A stretch of DNA of 64,000 nt from contig NC_085140.1 in the NCBI RefSeq assembly GCF_024139115.2, forward strand, positions 433,441,240 to 433,505,239. Reading direction: 5' to 3'. The stretch is from Armigeres subalbatus. Its lineage: Eukaryota; Arthropoda; Insecta; Diptera; Culicidae. Made by a program: the position numbers and the translations under genes. The notes under the pieces were generated by a model, which saw only the letters and a program-made list of their open reading frames with translations, was not told where the DNA came from and did no database searches. Below, in pieces: positions 30,722 to 41,355 of this stretch (positions are counted from its first letter, which is position 1; each line of letters opens with the position of its first letter).

Positions 30722-31923
30722 ATTAGACCTCTTCATGTTTTCCAAAAGTATCAAACATTCAATCGGTCAGCCCAGCACCACAATTCTTATGCTAAAATAA
30801 GTCTCCTGTCAAATTTTCAGCTAATTCGGATAAAATTTCGATGTGGCTCAAGTCGATTTAGTGTTTTTGGGCTATTTTCAATTTTGGAAAAAATCTAACA
30901 AGAGATATAAACGTCGAAAACTATCGCAACAACCTTTATACGAAAGCTTTTGGTGTGCTCTACCAGTCTTGTGAACATTGCGATTCGTTCCGTTCACGTT
31001 TTGTCCATGTAAAAGTGATTTTCAAGCTTTTAAGTGCATAAAAATACTGTTTCACCCAAAAGTCATTGTTCTACAAAAATCTTGAGTTTATGACAAATGA
31101 TTGTTAATTTATTATATTATTATTCCTCTTTTTTCCCTGGAAATTTGAGTAACATAATTGCCCATGTGCGATTTACCGTTAAATTCTTAAAAATCAGACG
31201 CAGAACATTTGTCATAAATTTGCACGTTAGGATTTCTTCAAGTAAGTTGTTCGAACAAAACATAAATTAAATCATATGATATTTGATGCTAACAATAAAC
31301 GACTTCCAAATTTTGTTAATTTTATCATATGCCTTCATGCTTTTAACATTGAGTGCATCTTAGTAACAAGTGAAATCGAAGCTTCTTTGTTTGAACAACT
31401 TGTTTGAAGAAATCTCAGCGTGCAAATTTATGACAAATGTTCAGCTTCTGATTTTTAAGAATTTAACGGTAAATCGCACATGGGCAATTATATTACTCAA
31501 ATTTCCAGGGGAAAAAGAGGAACTATAAAATAATAAATTAACAATCATTTGTCATAAACTCAAGAATTTTGTAGACCAACGACTTTTGGGGGAAACAGTA
31601 TTTTTATGCACTTAAAAGCTTGAAAATCACTTTTACATGGACAAAACGTGAACGGAACGAATCGCAATGTTCACAAGACTGGTAGAGCACACCAAAAGCT
31701 TCCGTATAGAGGTTGTTGCGATAGTTTTCGACGTTTATATCTCTTGTTAGATTTTTTCCAAAATTGAAAATAACCCAAAAACACTAAATCGACTTGAGCC
31801 ACCTCGAAATTTTATCCGAATTAGCTGAAAATTTGCCAGGAGACTTATTTTAGCATAAGAATTGTGATTCTGGGCTGACCGGTTGAATTTTTGATACTTT
31901 TTGAAAACATGAAGAGGTCTAAT
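30722..31923. mobile_element. Long foldback: two 538-bp inverted arms, 126-bp spacer
   Basis: The left arm 30722-31259 and right arm 31386-31923 have equal length. They differ at about 30 positions by my count by eye, so they are roughly 94-95% identical. Tips are ATTAGACCTCTTCATGTTTT and its complement. ATCC flanks both ends (30718-30721 and 31924-31927), a likely 4-bp target-site duplication. The spacer (31260-31385) is AT-rich and non-palindromic. No open frame encodes a transposase. The transcript of this region would form a very stable hairpin. Confidence 0.9.
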
Positions 31924-32839
31924 ATCCATGTCTCCTTCACCAGTTCTTCCAACAGAAAATTATTCAGAAAATCTCATGTAACCTCCTTCTGGCATTTTCT
32001 CTGAAGTTACCCCAGAAATTCCACCTGTAGCATCCCCGAAACCCTCGGATTTGTGAGTATCAGTAAAAACACGTGAAGCCTCGTTTAGAGTTCAAGTACG
32101 AATGAATATTTTTATTACCGAACACCCACACACAGAAGATCCCCAGTCACCCTCAATCTAAAATCTAGATGTTTATAAAGAAGGTGTTCTAGATGGTGTA
32201 GTTTAGATACCAGACCACCAAAATCTCTTCGTTAATTACTTCGAGGTCTTCCAGAAATTTCCTTTGAAGTTATTAAGGATAGGATAGGGTGGAGGTTGCG
32301 GCTTGTGGCTTCGATGAGACATGGGCGGGTATCGGAAATGGTAATGATGTAGCCAATGATCACCTGAAAGAAGGCTTCAAAGATGGCGGGGAGTCGGCTC
32401 AAAAGCTGTCGTGTAGCCGGCTTGAAAGATGGCGTTTAGACGGGGAACGATGGCGGCGAATATCAGATGACGGTAAGTCTCCGGTGGTCGCTTCAATTAG
32501 GCTTCTAACCGACCCAGATTGCTACGCCTTCTAAAAGTGTTGGGCGGGTTTTCGCAGCACGTTGAGACAGAATCAGTGTCTTACTTTTTCGGCTCTAGCT
32601 TAGGCCGAAGGACTCGGAACGAAAAAAAAATCAAATAAACGGTCTAGGTTGAAATGGAAAACTTCAGGCTCTCGAATAGCTTGTGGCTTAGAATTCGCAC
32701 ACCTTGTACACTATGACCACTTGGCGTTTATTCACCGTTGTTACCAGTTTGGCTTTCAAAACTCTACTACCCTTCCAATCTTCAAAGGCGAGCCCCTTCC
32801 CGCCTTGAAGCCCAACGTCAAAATTTCATTCAGTTTCAG
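31924..32839. other. Unassigned DNA
   Basis: 31930-32045 shows a few GGAATTCC-like phrases continuing the array cut by the foldback. The frame at 32289-32534 (81 codons, Trp/Arg/Asp-rich) matches nothing I know; an ACGGTAAGTC donor-like site lies within it at about 32470. 32535-32839 is unassigned. Confidence 0.4.
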
Positions 32840-33930
32840 TCATTTGGCTGAAAGGGTCGTTTGACCGAAATAGTCATTTGCACGAAAGGGTCATTAGGCC
32901 GAATAGAACATTTGGCCGAATAAGATATTTGGCCAAATAGGCCATTTTTCCAAATAAGACATTTGGCCGACTAGGTCATTTGTAAAGTGAGAAATTAGGA
33001 GTAAGAAGAGAGACGTCTCAATTCTCATACCTCATTTCTCACTTCTCACTGTAAAAGAAATAGGAGCGCGAAGCGAGTAGTGAGACGTCTCACTACTCAC
33101 TTCGCGATTCTCACTTTTTACAGCGAGAAGTGATAAATGAAGAGTGAGAAGTGAGACATCTCACTTTTCAAATGACCGAAAGGGTCATTTGGCCGAAAGG
33201 GCCATTAGGCCGAAAGGGCCATTAGGCCGAAAGGGTCATTAGGCCGAAAGAGTCATTTGGCCGAAAGAGTCATTTGGCCGAAAGGGTTATTTGGTCGAAA
33301 GGGTAATTTGGCCGAAAGGGTCATTAGGCCGAAAGGGTCATTTGGCGAAAAGAGTCATTTGGCCGAAAGGGCCATTAGGCCGAAAGGGTCATTAGGCCGA
33401 AAGAGTCATTTGGCCGAAAGGGTCATTTGGCAGGAAGGGTTATTAGCAGATAGCGTCATTTGGCTGAAAGGGTCGCCTGGCCGAAGGGTGATTTGACCGA
33501 ATAGGACATTAGGCAGAATAAGATATTTGGCCGAATAGGAATTCTCATTCCTCATTTCTCACTTCTCACTGTAAAAAGTGAGAAGCGTGAAGTGAGTAGT
33601 GAGACGTCTCACTACTCACTTTGCACTACTCACTTTTCACAGTGAGAAGTGAGAAATGAGGAGCGAGAAGTGAGACGTCTCACTCATCACTCCTAATTTC
33701 TAATTTTTTTGCTGTAAAAAGTGAGTAGTGATACGTCTCATTTCTCACTTTTAATTTTTCTCTTCTCATTGTAGAAAGTGAGAAGCGAGAAGTGAATAGT
33801 GAGATGTCTCACTACTCACTTCGCGCTTCTATTTTTTACAGTGGAAAGAGAAAAATGAAGAGTGAAAAATGAGACGTCTCACTACTTTCATTTCTCATTT
33901 TTCAAATGTCCTATTCGGCTAAATAACCTA
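32840..33930. mobile_element. Largest foldback cluster (GGCCGAA family), arms and several cores
   Basis: Order: a left-arm segment (32840-32985), a core (32990-33175), a long left-arm array of about 20 units of GGCCGAAAGGGTCATTT (33176-33535), then a compound core (33540-33905) and a single right-arm unit. I count eight GACGTCTCA-type palindrome sites, three of them with one base changed. The 79-codon frame at 33257-33496 reads HLAERVIWPKGSFGRKG-like 17-residue repeats, as expected from a 17-bp unit. The arrangement suggests internal duplication or nested insertion. Confidence 0.8.
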
Positions 33931-34762
33931 AACTAATACTTTCTGGAAATAGTTCTATATAATGTTCAACATAATGTGTGACAGAATTCGTGTGCAAGGC
34001 TACCAAGGCACAATAGGAAAAAAGGAGGTATTTTTGGCCAAAATTATGAATCCTGCAATAAATGGTGGTATTAATCATGAAAACATAGATAGAAACGAAA
34101 AATATTTTTTTCGAGCCTTTAATGGGGTATGGGACCAATTTTTGGCATAGTATCGATTTTAGTCATATTCTACAAAACCAACGGAATTTTGTCACTTTTT
34201 TGGCTTGAAATAAGCCCGCTTGATGCTGGATAAAATACTAATGGTCATATAAAGGGTTTTACAGTATATTCTTGTCACAGACAAATGAACGCAACACAGT
34301 TTTCCTAAAATGATCATAAAAGCACTATTAGCTTCTGGTGTTGAAAATTCACTGAAAAAAAAAGAAAAAACTTATTAAACCAGCAAAGGAGAGTAGAACA
34401 GATTCAATTAGCGTAATATTGTGACATTTCATTTATTTGATATTTCCATAAGATTTCTTTCATAAATATAAAAACGTATTGTGACAAGGAGTTAATTAAC
34501 ACACTACTCATCCACCAATTTATGACACGTTATGGTTAAATCTATAATTCGCTTCTATTAAATTGTAAATTTTGAATCCCTTCCCTTCTACTGCGTGACG
34601 CTTTTTATGTGTTATTTGATTTTTTCTTGAATTAGGCGCAACGTTAAGACATAACCCTCCCCCTTCAAATGTTATGTAAATTGTGTTCGTCACCATTTTC
34701 AATTGAAGTGGCATTATTGAAAAACTCAGATGAGAATTGAAAAAGAAGAAGTTTACCAAAAC
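33931..34762. other. Unassigned AT-rich DNA
   Basis: Frames 33911-34138 (minus), 33962-34150 (plus) and 34520-34759 (minus) match nothing. No element ends recognised. Confidence 0.5.
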
Positions 34763-35118
34763 ACCTGATTAATCTTCCTAGCGGTAATGTTATCTTTCTC
34801 GTACATTATAAGAAAATGTATTTTGGCCATAACTTTTGAGCCCATAGTCCAATCCAGCCTATAGGGAGCAATGGAACAACGTTCTCTGACGAATGAAACT
34901 CGTTGCGAGTAAATCGGTTGAGTGTAAGTGCCTAAAAAATAGTTAAGATAATTTTTGTTCACACACATACAGACATTAACATAAACGTACACACAGACAT
35001 CACCTCAATTCGTCGAACTGAGTCGATCGGTGTACAACACTATGATTGTTTGGGCGTTCTTTTAATGCTTTTGAGCAATCATATAGCTTCTACGTATACT
35101 TAGTACACGAGAAAGGCA
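34763..35118 (-). mobile_element. Element TGCCTTTCTCGT, single-unit copy
   Basis: On the minus strand it starts TGCCTTTCTCGTGTACTAAG, passes GACATCACCTCAATTCGTCG (plus-strand view) and one copy of the roughly 155-bp unit (GCGAGTAAATCGGTTGAGTG; TTTTGGCCATAACTTTTGAG), and ends at the CCTAGCGG/GATTAATC motif. It is the one-unit counterpart of the array at 44167-46293. Class unknown; no protein is encoded. Confidence 0.7.
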
Positions 35119-35984
35119 AAATAGGCATTTTAAAAAATCATGTGTCTTACAAAGTTGTGAATTTGGGCAGAATTTTATTCATGGTCCTCAAAGCTTAAGC
35201 GTTCAATAGTATAGTGCATGATGTTTTTACTGCAGGGGTATTGCAGGGTACCAAACTGTTTTGTTCGTTAAAACTGCCTAAAATATGCTTTTACGAAACT
35301 ACTTAAAACTAAATTCTGGACGGAGCTATTATTACATTATCAGACCTATTGCATAGATCTGTTTAAGAGCTTTATAACGATATATAAATATGTTACTTTT
35401 GAGACGAAAATATGTCAAAGCTGGTCGTTTTCCCAAAAAACGTAAAAATATCATTTCTAGGAGGGGCTAGTTTGAACGCCCCGCACCCCTCCCAAAAAAA
35501 TCCAAAAAACAAAAACCGTCCTGATTATAAAAATATAGGTTATAAGCTTCGTATTCATCACATGGGACTCGCTCAAATCGAAAATTTTCCTTTGGGTAGT
35601 TTTGGCCACTCCTTCATATGGGGCTGTCCTATTGTGCAAGGTTATGTATTTTAAGTCGTATCGTCATAGATTTCTGACGTTTCTGAAATATTTTGTCAGT
35701 CAAAGAGGAATTATTAGTCAATATCAAATTTTCTAAACGACATAGCTGCTTAACTTTTTTGCCTTTCTCGTACACTAAGGTGTAACGAAAAGGCTATATA
35801 TTTACTTCCAAAACGATTTCTTACGTTATTTATGCGAAAAATGCAAAAAAATCCATGAAGCTAACAATAAATCACAATAAGTGACAAGTGAATAAGTTAC
35901 ATAAACAATTCCAAGGTTAGCCTACCAATGGATCCGCCAAGTGAGCGAAATGAATCGGGTCTTTTGGCAAACGTTATTTGTCAT
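35119..35984. other. Unassigned; short TGCCTTTCTCGT relic
   Basis: TGCCTTTCTCGTACACTAAG at 35760 followed by AAAAGGCTATATATTTAC is the first 50 bases of the same element family. The frames at 35412-35654 (plus) and 35457-35639 (minus) are antisense to one another and unrecognised. Confidence 0.45.
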
Positions 35985-36960
35985 AACGCCTTTCCGCATT
36001 AGGTCATATGGCATAAAGACCATTTGGCATAACAGATATATGGCATAATTTTTTTGTGTTTATAAAATTAGTTACTAGACTAAGTGGTGTTGAAAAAACC
36101 TGGAATGCTGAATATAACACCGCTCGATAACAATATTTAAAAGACATAATATTTTCGAAGAAAGCATGCATTAGCAGAGCATGAAGCAATGATAAAGGTT
36201 ATCTCTCCATTGGAAATAAAACATCTATCGGAATGCGCTTGCTCGAATTACGACAACTGTGGATGTGATCTTTTCTTTACATGAAAGCGTTTACTCGGCA
36301 CAAGGCGATGGTGGATGTGATCCCTTCTTTAAAAGTAGGTGCTCGCCCGGATTAAGGCAAGGGTGGATGTGATTCCTCCTTTAAAAGTAGGCGTTTGCCC
36401 GCAATAAGGCAATGCAAGGGATTTGATCCCTTCTTCAAAAGTAAAAGTGATTCCTTTTATGGAAATAGATGTTTGTCCAGAATACAGCAATGGTAGATGT
36501 GATCCGTCTTTTGGATATATGCGTTTTCCTTGAATAAGATGGTGAATTTAATTCCGGACGTTTTGCCCGAGGTTAAGCAATGGAGGATGTGATTCCTTCT
36601 TTGAAAGTAGGCGTTTGCTCTGATTAAGACAATCTTGAATTTGATCCATTCTTCAAAAGTATGTGTTTGTCCGGAATCAAGGGAATCAAGATACTTTTTT
36701 CGGGTTTAGGCGTTTTCTGGAATAAGTCAAAGACGCATGTGAACCCTTTCTCGGAAGTAGTTTTGCCGCTTCGTTTGTACGTCCTTCCGAAAAATGTCTA
36801 TCATCAGTCTAAATCTATCAGAACATATCCCCGATCTAACCCAAATGATGCCAAATGGTCCACTTTTTTGTTGCCGTTCAAACTTCTGTCAAACGTTCCT
36901 TATATCAAATGACCTTATGCCAAAGGACTTCATGCCAAATTACCCAGACCCAAATGAATC
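35985..36960. mobile_element. Foldback-like element with GGCATAA units enclosing a 52-bp array
   Basis: Left units GGTCATATGGCATAAAGACC and ATTTGGCATAACAGATATAT (35998-36050) are answered by reverse units CAAATGACCTTATGCCAAAG and TTCATGCCAAATTACCC (36905-36948). Inside, 36240-36760 holds repeats of GGTGGATGTGATCCCTTCTT with TTTGCCCGGAATAAGGCAA. GATGTGATC occurs at about 36262, 36314 and 36366, a 52-bp period, with later units degenerate. The same 52-bp unit occurs at 49930-50040. Confidence 0.65.
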
Positions 36961-37375
36961 TGTGTCAAAAGGTCCAAAGTCAAGAGGTCAAAAGGACAAG
37001 AGGTCGAAAAAACAAAGTGTCAAATGAAAAAAAAAATCAAAAGGCCAAAGGTCGGAAGCCCAAAAGGTCGAAAGTATAAACGGGCGAGGGAAAAGAAGGT
37101 CGAAAGTACAAGAGGCTAAAAGAACAACAGGGCGAAAGAATGAACACACAAAAGATCAAAAGGACAAAACGTCAAAAGAACAAACGAGCGAAGAAAGAGA
37201 AGGCCGAAGGGACAAAAAGTCGAAAAGACAAATGGTCGGAAAAGCAAAAGTGCGAAAGGACAAAAGATCTAAAAGATAAAAGGTCGAAAGGACAATTAGT
37301 TTAAATAGGCTGAAAGGACAAAAGGTCGAAAGGACATAAAGCCAAAAGGACATAAGGTCGAATGGACAAACAAAA
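36961..37375 (+). repeat. Array of AAAAGGTCGAAAGGACA units
   Basis: About 22 loosely tandem units of 16-20 bp (GGTCGAAAGGACAAAAG consensus by eye) run in one direction. Reverse-type units (TTTGACCCTTCGACCTCTTG) lie at 39820-39915, so the pair could be the arms of a foldback opened by insertions. Frames 36794-37079 (plus) and 37156-37353 (minus) are products of the array. Confidence 0.65.
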
Positions 37376-37671
37376 TTGCGTGACGCGAATTTGGATAATT
37401 CCAGACTCCTTCACAGCGTCCAGTATTTTAAAACGGTTTATTAATAATTATTTTTGAATAAATTTATTTGTTTATATTTTTTCCAAAACTTATTCAAATC
37501 CCGTTAAACAGTATAGAAAAAAAATTATAATTACTTGAAGGTGATATGTTGAAAAAACTGATTTGGAATCAGTATTTCGATGAAAATGTGTCAAGATCTA
37601 GAACTAGGAATTAAAATTCATGTAAATAGAGCTTAACAAGACTTTGATGAAATTATTGATTTGGCGGCTTT
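37376..37671. other. Unassigned AT-rich DNA
   Basis: No repeat or gene recognised between the two arrays. Confidence 0.5.
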
Positions 37672-38705
37672 GGGACAGTTCGTCAAATGACATTTCGTCG
37701 AATGTTGTTTAGTAGAATGACATTTAGTCGAAAGTACATTTGGTCGAAGGGGCATTTTTTCGAAAAGACATTTAGTCGAATTAACATTTAGTCGAAAGGT
37801 ATTTAGTTGAAAGTACATTTAGCTGAATGGAAATTTAGTCGAATGTTAAAAGCGAAACTTCCCCAAGACTCCGGCGAATTATTAAAAAAATGAAAACCTA
37901 CAAAAATAGCAAAATATTGGATACAGATGGTAAAATACTCTCTATTCTATTTTTCGGAACAAGCTCAAAAATCAATAATATCAATGTTGCTTTGCCAATA
38001 CTTCATCGTAGTCGGCCTTGGAACATATCGTTGATTGACATTTAGTCGAAAGGACGTTGAGTCGAAGGGACATTCGGTCGAAAGGAAATGGTTCTCTTAT
38101 TCTACTCATTGATTCTTTTTCTTCCACTTAATGTTTACACAATAAATAATTCAGTATAAAATCACTTCCAACCATAATTATTTGCCGAAAATTTGATTTC
38201 GACCAAATGGTCATATGACCGAATGTCTAGTTGACGTAACGTTTTTCCGACCAAGTGTCATTTGACGAAACATCATTCGACTAAATATCTTTTGACCAGG
38301 TGGTATAGCTTATAGAACGGCAACGGAAACGGCAAATTTGACAGTTAGACCATATATTTTCTGTCGAATTTTCCGTTTCCGTTGCGGTTCCGCTGACATT
38401 GTGTTTGGGGCTTAAAGGTTCTTTCTTTTAAATATCCAACCGACGGAACGTCATTCGACTAAATGTACCAAGATTATTCATTCGAAAATTCGATTTCGAC
38501 CAAATGTCCTTTCGACCAAACACCATTCGACCAAATGAACGATGATTCTTCATTTCATGCTTAAATCTGATTTCGACTTAATGTCCATTCGACGTAGTGT
38601 CTTTTCGACCAAACGTCATTCGGCCAAATGTCCTACACGGTTATTTTTTTCTACCGACCAACTATCATTCGACTAAACGGCATTCGACGAAATGGTATAG
38701 ATTCG
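37672..38705. mobile_element. Foldback-like element with AGTCGAAAGGACATTT units
   Basis: Left-type units (ACATTTAGTCGAAAGTACAT, CATTTAGTCGAAAGGTATTT) fill 37680-37850 and 38036-38090. Reverse-type units (TCGACCAAATGTCCTTTCGA, TTCGACTAAATGTACC) fill 38190-38300 and 38440-38700. Period about 17-19 bp. Between lies AT-rich DNA, and the segment 38300-38400 contains GGAACGGCAACGGAAACGGC. There is no core like that of the GGCCGAA family. Confidence 0.65.
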
Positions 38706-38867
38706 ATTTGGCAATATAGCTTTGAAGAATAACTTATGTTTAAACACAGGAAAAAATTTAAGAATGAACTATTATCAGGTGGAACACAAATGAATATAAA
38801 TATGCGAAACTCTAAAGAACAGCCCATTAAAGCCCATAAGAAATATTATCAGGTAGGGGTAGCTTTA
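38706..38867. other. Unassigned DNA
   Basis: No feature recognised. Confidence 0.5.
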
Positions 38868-39150
38868 GCTTAGCTTAACTTTGACTGACTACACATATCT
38901 ATGGTTGCTACTCCGTGATTGACCAGAATCAGTGAAATTGCACAAAGAATCAACTGAATGATTGACTGGGATTGCTCAAGCATTCTCAGTGTGCAAGTTT
39001 CAGTGACTCAAATGTTCAAATAATCAATAACGGCGTCGGCCATGTCCTTGTAGTCAGTTATGAAAAAGGAAGGAATTTTGCTATTTTAAGACCGTGTTTA
39101 CCTCTGCGCTTCCACAAAAACCACAGGAAGGATTAACAGTTAGTCGGTAG
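38868..39150 (+). repeat. Dispersed repeat GAGCTTGATTGACTGC copy 2 (diverged)
   Basis: TTTAGCTTAGCTTAACTTTG, GACTGACTACACATATCTAT, GGTTGCTACTCCGTGATTGA and AGTGTGCAAGTTTCAGTGAC parallel the copy at 24151-24540. Similar GGCCACGTCCT phrases occur at about 1428 and 54460, so small pieces of the family may lie there too. Confidence 0.5.
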
Positions 39151-39187
39151 GTATCGTTGGATTTGGATTCACTCTGATAAGCGATAC

Positions 39188-39270
39188 GACCGCGTCATTC
39201 TTTTTTTTTATGTCTTTATTAGGGAGACTTTCAGCCCGAGGCTGGCTCGTCTCCGGACCGTGTCATTCTT
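39188..39270 (-). mobile_element. Ultrashort retroposed 3' tail with 15-bp target duplication, copy 2
   Basis: The insert (about 39203-39255, minus strand) holds GAGACGAGCCAGCCTCGGGC, TGAAAGTCTCCCTAATAAAG and a poly-A end. It is flanked by GACCGCGTCATTCTT (39188-39202) and GACCGTGTCATTCTT (39256-39270), a 15-bp duplication with one mismatch. This is the hallmark of target-primed reverse transcription, here of only about 53 bases. Confidence 0.85.
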
Positions 39271-39497
39271 TATAGCAGCACAAACTAACTACCTGTACAC
39301 CGAGCAGGAACACGATCAAACGCATATCTATTGATTTACCTTCCGGCCGCACAAACTACAACGACACAAAATCGTTCGACGTGTCTATGGACAATAGTAA
39401 CCATGCATGCCCGATGGCATATGCAAACTATGGAGAATCGCGTTTTTGACGACCGAACCGACGTGCAGTATTCTGTACTTACTTCAAATAAGAAATA
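39271..39497. other. Unassigned DNA
   Basis: Mixed-composition sequence with no open frame over 60 codons and no repeat I recognise. Confidence 0.5.
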
Positions 39498-39745
39498 TTA
39501 GGCCGTTACAAATATTGACTTTTTGTCCTACTAGTCTCTGAAAGGTCAAGGGGGGGGGATAATAAAAAATAAATATTAAAATGAAAAAAATCAAAAAACT
39601 CCTCGGATTTGTTAAAGAACGTTTTGAAAATCCTCAAAATTATCCAAATTTTATTTTGTTGCCCCTTCAAAATATAATTTTTTGGCAAAAAAAAAATCCG
39701 AGGGGGGGGAGACAAAATGGATTTTAAATATTTGTATCGGCCTTA
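39498..39745. mobile_element. PIF/Harbinger-like MITE with TTA duplication
   Basis: Element 39501-39742: GGCCGTTACAAATATTGACT at the left, and AATATTTGTATCGGCC at the right. TTA precedes and follows it (39498-39500, 39743-39745). Inner G runs (AAGGGGGGGGGATAA; GAGGGGGGGGAGAC) lie near the ends. GGCC tips and a TTA duplication fit PIF/Harbinger. The minus frame at 39506-39715 is incidental. Confidence 0.75.
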
Positions 39746-39819
39746 TCAGGTAAAACACAAACAATTACAAATGTGCAGAAGAGTTTATTTAGAAATTCCG
39801 ACCTTTTATCTAATCTCAC
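39746..39819. other. Unassigned DNA
   Basis: A short spacer; nothing recognised. Confidence 0.4.
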
Positions 39820-39915
39820 CATTTGACCCTTCGACCTCTTGCCCTTTCAACTCTTTTTTCAATTGACCTTTTGACTCTTCGATTTTTTGACCCTTTGACC
39901 ATCGACCTTTTGTAC
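39820..39915 (-). repeat. Reverse-oriented units TTTGACCCTTCGACCTCTTG
   Basis: About six units in the orientation opposite to the array at 36961-37375 (consensus TTTTGACCCTTTGACC by eye). Probably the other arm of that element. Confidence 0.55.
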
Positions 39916-40899
39916 TACAACCTTTACTGTTAGGAACAAATCGATGAAACCACATTGTCTTGGTCTTTATCTTCAGCTTCAAATGCTGCACTTTACAGTC
40001 ACCAAGCCGCATGATGCCCAATTTCTTCGCCTCGAGGGTGAGTTGGAAGGATAAAATGGTAATCACATGAAAAATCGCTAAAATTTGTCTATTTTATTCT
40101 CAATGCATGAGTTATGTTGGAAACAAGAACGAGTAGCTCAGTGACAGTGTTTTCAAGAGCAGATGGCCCGAATAGCATACTAAGTAGAAATGCACGCCTA
40201 GTTCCAGATGGAATGTAGTCATTAAAACAGAAGGGTTTTCACGTGTTAAATTGCATCTACAGCAGTTTAGCATTTACATACAAGCATCAAATTGTTTCGC
40301 AACAAAGACGATCTATGTGCTCTAAAACATTTCTATGTTGAACCCTAATCAAATAACGTTCAGCGCTTCTTAACGTATTTTCACAGATGTAACTTTTTAC
40401 CAAATGACGTGAGTACAATCAATTTACAACCAATTTAGCTCAAAATTCAGGAGGATTCTAAAAACGGCAAATGACACGTTTAAGCATAGGGAAGCGGAAA
40501 AGTCAAATTTTTAATCCCGCTAATAAACATATGCCCAAATAAGTTATCTAAAAAAATCATTAATTTATCTCATTTTATTTAATACCTCTTTTTTCGTTTG
40601 TAATGTTTGACGGAAATGTTTTTTTTTCATTGATAAGAAGCTCGGTGTAAAATTATATGGTTAAGACTGCTTTCAACACTGTGATAGGTCCATCTACGGC
40701 AACAGCAACAAAAAAAAATGATTTAATTCGATTTATAATATTCAGCTCAGTCACTCAATTGATTGACCTTGAATCACAAAACCCACGCACATCCTGCTCT
40801 GCCCGTCTCGCATCCGATGATAGGATCTACTGCTTTAATCCCCCTTAAATATCTATTTGGCAAAAACAGAAAAGTGTATCGAAACAAGTCCCCTTTGCC
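39916..40899. other. Unassigned AT-rich DNA
   Basis: No repeat or gene recognised. The frame at 40657-40848 is unremarkable. Confidence 0.5.
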
Positions 40900-40929
40900 T
40901 CCCAAACAGTACCGAGTTGCGGCACTTAC

Positions 40930-41110
40930 CTTGTCCCGATTTGGTGGTGGTCAAACGATGAAACAAGACGGCGATGTGTCCGAAGCTGCGTTGCTGCCTT
41001 GAGTGATTAGGCCTGATCCATTTTTTTCTTCTTCGCGTTCCACTCGTCGCGCTTACGCGTCGCGTACACTCCCTGGGTTATGTTCCGCTCTCGAAGAAGT
41101 TGATTGATTT
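40930..41110 (-). other. Candidate exon end with consensus splice donor (minus strand)
   Basis: Read on the minus strand, ATCGGGACAAG is followed by GTAAGTGCC (40921-40929), a full match to the AAG/GTAAGT donor consensus. Upstream sequence is GC-richer than its surroundings, appears single-copy, and has stops in the frame beginning at its ATG (ATGGATCAGGCCTAA). If it is an exon, it is therefore more likely untranslated or noncoding. The length is not known; no acceptor is assigned. Confidence 0.3.
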
Positions 41111-41355
41111 TTTCAAGGATTCAACTGGAGCACCGAATTTGGATGGGTTTATTTTTGGCAGCGATGACGGTTGACGACTGATGGTGGTGGTGTTGATGGT
41201 ATCTGCAATAGCACGGTCAAGGTGAGATGGGAGACGGTTAGTGGTTTCGTTTTGAAGAATGGATAATAGAATGAAACAATGTTGCATAAAATGGCAGAGC
41301 TCAGTAGAATGGAAAAATGAAACGTCACAGATTGATGCTATCGGGAGACATCAAG
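41111..41355. other. Unassigned DNA
   Basis: GATGGTGGTGGTGTTGATGG is a small simple repeat at about 41180. Nothing else is recognised. Confidence 0.45.

Noticed and set aside
33257..33496. Open frame with 17-residue repeats
   Set aside because: A stop-free 17-bp unit gives such a frame automatically, as it reads through all three phases.
33176..33535. Regular short repeats resembling a CRISPR array
   Set aside because: The units are contiguous with no unique spacers, and the sequence is eukaryotic with SINEs and LTR/non-LTR relics.
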